Virus record (IMG/VR): IMGVR_UViG_3300046542_000335
Span: 1 to 64,000 of that record
From: a virus
Direction: 5' to 3' (one strand)
DNA: 64,000 bases
Shown: positions 60,946 to 64,000 of the stretch, in pieces
How positions within the stretch are numbered: position 1 is the first letter of the stretch
How the letters are laid out: the number at the start of each line of letters is the position of its first letter
The notes under the pieces: model-generated
Seen by the model: only the letters and a program-made list of their open reading frames with translations
Database searches by the model: none
What the model was told of the DNA's origin: nothing
Position numbers and translations under genes: made by a program

Positions 60946-60972
60946 GCCCCATCCTGCAAAAGGAATCAATAC

Positions 60973-61350
60973 ATGACTAACTTAATCCTGCGTCTTTATA
61001 AAGAAATCCCTAACGTCGACGAACCTGCTGAAGAGCGGGTGGAAGTCAACCTCCAAGGAGGTAGCCAAGAGATCGGTAAAGGTCTTGGGTATCTGGTCGG
61101 CTATGCCGAGGGTATGCTGACCTTCCTGACCGAACCCGGTGATTACGTTCCGATCGAGGTCGAGAACTATGACGCCCTCGACGAGTACGAGAAAATGCGT
61201 GCCCGTGAACTGATCGTACTGATGAAGAACTTCTACACCGGTCCGGATGTTGAGAAGCTCTCTCCGTTGAATATCCACATGAAACTTGAACTAGACGGAT
61301 CTCCACCACGGGTGTTGATCTACGCTATCCAAGACAGCAATAAGGACTAA
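60973..61350 (+). CDS. Hypothetical protein, 125 aa
   Basis: ATG 60973 with AAAGGAA upstream; the frame from 60928 passes through the terminator. Acidic protein, strand-rich start (NLILRLYKEIPNVDEP), helical middle (DEYEKMRARELIVLMKNFY), final strands (IHMKLELDGSPPRVLIYAI). Four bases from the next gene. Function unknown. Confidence 0.55.
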   Translation: MTNLILRLYKEIPNVDEPAEERVEVNLQGGSQEIGKGLGYLVGYAEGMLTFLTEPGDYVPIEVENYDALDEYEKMRARELIVLMKNFYTGPDVEKLSPLNIHMKLELDGSPPRVLIYAIQDSNKD

Positions 61351-61354
61351 CGTC

Positions 61355-61963
61355 ATGTCCACTGAACCAGTACGCGATATGGCACTTGAGAAGTACCTGA
61401 ACAAGTGTGACCTCACCTTGACCGGATACATCCATCAATTCCGTCGCGACGCAGTTGAGTTCTCAGACCAACGGCAATACCTTGAGATGGCAGCTTGGGC
61501 GCTGAATCTCTTCCAGTCTTCAACCGATCTAGAGAAGCGTGCGCTACTCAACGTCACTAAAACGACTGGCGGTCTGGTGAGTTTACGTTCCACCTACCGC
61601 TTTACAGACACAGAGGTGAGCGAACCCTTCGCTACCCTGGAGTTTGATCCACGTCCTACCACGATGGTACGCACCTTTAGCGATATGGGGCGCCCACACG
61701 CTCTCTCAGACGCGTTGATTGATCGCAGTCATCTGAGCCTGACTTACCTACTACGACCCGTACGTAACCTCGTAAGAGGTCTGCGTGGTAAAGGTTGGAA
61801 AGTCTACGCGGACGCAATAGCCGGTGACAAGGTTATCACTGGCCTAACTGACGGTAGTGTTGCTCTGTACGTCATCGTCGATCTAGCACAACTCGAAGCC
61901 GATACCGCTGCCATCAAGGAATTCCACGCCAACAAGGAAACCTCCGATGAGCGAAGTGATTGA
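61355..61963 (+). CDS. Hypothetical protein, 202 aa
   Basis: AAGGAC upstream of ATG 61355. Helical N-terminal half, then a basic segment (LLRPVRNLVRGLRGKGWKVY) and an alternating strand near the end (GSVALYVIVDLAQL). Ends with a charged helix. Overlaps the next gene by 17 bases. No family recognised. Confidence 0.55.
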   Translation: MSTEPVRDMALEKYLNKCDLTLTGYIHQFRRDAVEFSDQRQYLEMAAWALNLFQSSTDLEKRALLNVTKTTGGLVSLRSTYRFTDTEVSEPFATLEFDPRPTTMVRTFSDMGRPHALSDALIDRSHLSLTYLLRPVRNLVRGLRGKGWKVYADAIAGDKVITGLTDGSVALYVIVDLAQLEADTAAIKEFHANKETSDERSD

Positions 61964-62273
61964 TTCCGATGGATTCATCATCGTCAATCTAGAAGAAGGG
62001 GAGAGTTTCGAAGTACTCATCGAAGTAGCCAAGAAACACCCCAACCGTCAAGTGGCCGTCTCCATCGGCAAGCGGATCACCGCTGAAACGCTGATGAAGG
62101 CGGCTGCTGAACACATGCCTCCACGCACAGAGGACTTGAACGACCTCCTGATGTTTCAGACGTCCAGCCGAGTCAAAGCTACTAACGACTTCTGGATTCG
62201 TGGCGAAAGTCGCGATCCTACCCGCACCACCTCAGGCCTCCCATATCGGAGAGGCAAAGGTAGATCCCGTTAA
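61947..62273 (+). CDS. Hypothetical protein, 108 aa
   Basis: ATG 61947 with AAGGAAA upstream, inside the end of the preceding gene. Compact alpha/beta start (GFIIVNLEEGESFEVLIEVAKK, VAVSIGKRITAETLMK), then a basic disordered tail (YRRGKGRSR). Function unknown; the tail suggests nucleic acid contact. Confidence 0.55.
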   Translation: MSEVIDSDGFIIVNLEEGESFEVLIEVAKKHPNRQVAVSIGKRITAETLMKAAAEHMPPRTEDLNDLLMFQTSSRVKATNDFWIRGESRDPTRTTSGLPYRRGKGRSR

Positions 62274-62296
62274 TCATTCCGTCTAAGGAACGCATC

Positions 62297-62896
62297 ATGG
62301 CCCGTGAAGTATTACAACGCATTGTCGTTAACGATCGTCCAACTGTATTTCGACTAGCCGCCGCTGACATCTATCGTCCTGAGCGCAATAAGAAGCGTCT
62401 CGCCGGACGCGTCGACCCAACTCAAGTGGCGGTCACCCGGTTCCACTACCTGTTCGCCAAGTATGGACCTGTGGTAGTTGCCAAGAATCACCTCGGCGTC
62501 GATCTAAGGATCACTACCATTGAGGACCTGGAAGCAAATCCTCAATGGCTTGAAAACAATGCACACTTTCGCAGTGCGAGAGTGAAACCACAGACCCTAA
62601 AAACCAAAGGTGGTTACGTCGGCAGTAACATCGTCCTACTGGTCAATAAAGACGGTCCTATATTCATGGGAGCGGCCGCTGACTACATGACCGACTTCAT
62701 GGGGGCGTTCTTCTACGTCCACGACCACTTCCCAGGTGCGACAGAGGCCAATCTTCGCGATCCTAACATGTGGGCTATGTGGTTGGGTATGTTTACAGTA
62801 GGTTTCGCGAAAACTGGTCCAACCCTGGTGTTTGAGATGCGTGACCATATCCAGAGTCTTGATAAGACCATGGCTTCTTGGTACCCACGACGTTAA
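62297..62896 (+). CDS. Hypothetical protein, 199 aa
   Basis: TAAGGAA upstream of ATG 62297. Basic N-terminal half, then a beta strand with GSNIVLLVNKDGPIFMG and a hydrophobic, Phe/Met/Trp-rich region (AADYMTDFMGAFFYVHDHF; MWAMWLGMFTVGF). That region could sit in a membrane or form a buried core. No family recognised. Terminator follows. Confidence 0.5.
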   Translation: MAREVLQRIVVNDRPTVFRLAAADIYRPERNKKRLAGRVDPTQVAVTRFHYLFAKYGPVVVAKNHLGVDLRITTIEDLEANPQWLENNAHFRSARVKPQTLKTKGGYVGSNIVLLVNKDGPIFMGAAADYMTDFMGAFFYVHDHFPGATEANLRDPNMWAMWLGMFTVGFAKTGPTLVFEMRDHIQSLDKTMASWYPRR

Positions 62897-62898
62897 CA

Positions 62899-62948
62899 GC
62901 ATACAGCCAGGGCTTCCATGCCCTGGCTGTATGCCTTTCTTTTTTTTG
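62899..62948. terminator. Strong terminator between convergent genes
   Basis: GCATACAGCCAGGGC pairs perfectly with GCCCTGGCTGTATGC (15 bp), then CTTTCTTTTTTTT. Confidence 0.9.
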
Positions 62949-64000
62949 TTACTGGCCGTTGCTGTAGTAGAGGAAGAAGTTCTGGCGCTCGTTCTCGTTC
63001 GGCAGGTGACGCAGAACGATTTCGAGGTTGTGGCTCAGCTTCGCAGCACGGTTGCCCGGCTCACGAGTAGAGATGACCACGGTCAGCAGGTCTTCGAACA
63101 GTTGCAGCTGGGATTTGCCCAGTGCGATCTGCGACCAGCCACGACGCGCTTTGTACGGGTCGAACAGGGTGGAGTAGTTTTCGTTCACGAAGTCGAGGAT
63201 GATGTTCCAACCTTCGACGAATTCGTTGAACTCGCGCTTGGTGACGTCGCGGATCGCTTTGTAGAGCATGGTCTGGCAAGCGCCGGCAGTTTCTTCGGTC
63301 TGCGTGCCTGGGTTCTTGGTGATCCCAGTTTTGTATTCGTCAAGCTTGGCGCGGAGGATAGAGTTATCCATGGAAACCTCATCGGGTTGATCTGGCATCT
63401 CCTGAAGGAGACGTTCTTCGCTGTAAGACTCGCTGATGCCCAAGCGATTGCGGTACTGGGACATCAGTTGTTCGCAACTGAACTGGGTTTCGATGTGGCC
63501 CAGCAGTGCAGCACGGATTTCGCGGAAGGTCAGGTGACCCACTTGTTTCTGGTCCCGCTGCCGATCCTTGACCAACACGCCGGCTACGGTACATTCAGGA
63601 ACAGATCCGTTACATACATATTCGCGGAACGCTTCGATGGTCCAGCTGACCGGAACCTTGTAGCGAGCGTAGGCTTCTTCCCAAACGACGGAGAGGTCCG
63701 TGTGTGGTTCGAGAACCAGACGATCCTCGATGAAGTCGAGGATTTCGCTAGCCTTCCAGGCCTTGACACGCTGGCCACGACGCGAGTCGTAGATCCAGTT
63801 GCCACGGGCAGTCTTGCCTGGGTACGCGCCCTTGATGAGGTACAGGAGCATCTCTTCACGGGACCAGGCTTCGGACGGCTCTTTGCCAACCATGCCGAGC
63901 AGCTGAGCGCGCAGCTGAGCGGTGCTGAGGGTGGTGACGTCCACATCGGCAGGTGCTACTTCTTCAGCAACTGGTTCGACTACAGGCGCAGGAGCTTCAA
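62949..64000 (-). CDS. Protein with SAP-like motif, N-terminus outside window
   Basis: At least 350 aa; the frame stays open to the window edge, so the GTG at 63944 is not the start. The part before it is Glu/Ala/Pro/Val-rich and disordered (APVVEPVAEEVAPAD). Then comes LSTAQLRAQLLGMVG...SREEMLLYLI (about 20-55 from 63944), a helix-turn-helix pattern like SAP/HeH DNA-binding motifs. A helical C-terminal half follows (REFNEFVEGWNIILDFVNENY; QLQLFEDLLTVVIS). Highly expressed-type codon use suggests a structural or nucleoid protein. Function not known. Confidence 0.6.
   Translation of the reverse strand, partial: EAPAPVVEPVAEEVAPADVDVTTLSTAQLRAQLLGMVGKEPSEAWSREEMLLYLIKGAYPGKTARGNWIYDSRRGQRVKAWKASEILDFIEDRLVLEPHTDLSVVWEEAYARYKVPVSWTIEAFREYVCNGSVPECTVAGVLVKDRQRDQKQVGHLTFREIRAALLGHIETQFSCEQLMSQYRNRLGISESYSEERLLQEMPDQPDEVSMDNSILRAKLDEYKTGITKNPGTQTEETAGACQTMLYKAIRDVTKREFNEFVEGWNIILDFVNENYSTLFDPYKARRGWSQIALGKSQLQLFEDLLTVVISTREPGNRAAKLSHNLEIVLRHLPNENERQNFFLYYSNGQ

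Noticed and set aside
1-64000. tRNA genes, CRISPR arrays, integrase, transposase
   Set aside because: None seen: the gaps are short and contain only hairpins and AT-rich motifs, and no product shows integrase or transposase motifs.

Overview
The window is a 64 kb internal piece of a nucleus-forming jumbo myovirus of the phiKZ type (Chimalliviridae). Four kinds of evidence agree. It carries pieces of two different phage multisubunit RNA polymerases. It has a tubulin-like PhuZ gene. A chimallin (ChmA) shell gene sits directly upstream of an RNAP beta' N-terminal gene, the order I recall for phiKZ gp54-gp55. It also has phiKZ-style structural genes: prohead protease, tail sheath and tube, and large terminase. 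No integrase, tRNA, rRNA, CRISPR array or insertion sequence was seen. The host is probably a gammaproteobacterium, most likely Pseudomonas; this rests on family knowledge, not on a host marker in the sequence.

Layout. 1-7.8 kb: virion RNAP beta subunit (open at the left edge), two conserved head-type genes, the prohead protease and an Ala-rich inner-head protein. 7.8-13.0 kb: small genes with early-type promoters, including a cluster of tiny membrane peptides and a duplicated-domain pair. 13.0-16.4 kb (minus): tail tube and sheath. 16.5-24.0 kb: three large virion/tail proteins and TerL. 24.1-26.2 kb (minus): four genes, three of them translationally coupled. 26.2-30.8 kb: accessory genes, plus a 417-bp noncoding stretch packed with hairpins. 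30.8-36.1 kb: PhuZ, a zinc ribbon, and an overlapping array of nine small genes that look like strongly diverged paralogues. 36.2-40.6 kb: the C-terminal part of a family B DNA polymerase and neighbours. 40.6-44.5 kb: ChmA and nvRNAP beta' N-terminal part. 44.5-50.1 kb: SbcD/Mre11-like nuclease and a ssDNA-binding-type protein whose tail copies that of bacterial SSB. 50.2-60.9 kb: an nvRNAP block matching phiKZ gp68, gp69, gp70, gp71-73, gp74 and gp75 in order (fifth subunit, candidate nuclear import factor, unknown, beta C-terminal part, beta' C-terminal part, SF2 helicase). 61-64 kb: four small genes and a minus-strand gene running off the right edge.

How it fits together. The virion polymerase would be injected and transcribe early genes. 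A repeated intergenic motif, TACATTAY-N5-TGA, lies upstream of chmA, the nvRNAP genes and several small genes and is the best candidate for its promoter. ChmA builds the nucleus, PhuZ centres it, and the non-virion polymerase, split polymerase, helicase, SSB-like protein and SbcD-like nuclease would work inside it. Late genes make the head and contractile tail, with the protease maturing inner-head proteins. Most transcription units end in GC-rich hairpins followed by a TTTCTTTTTTTG-like tract.
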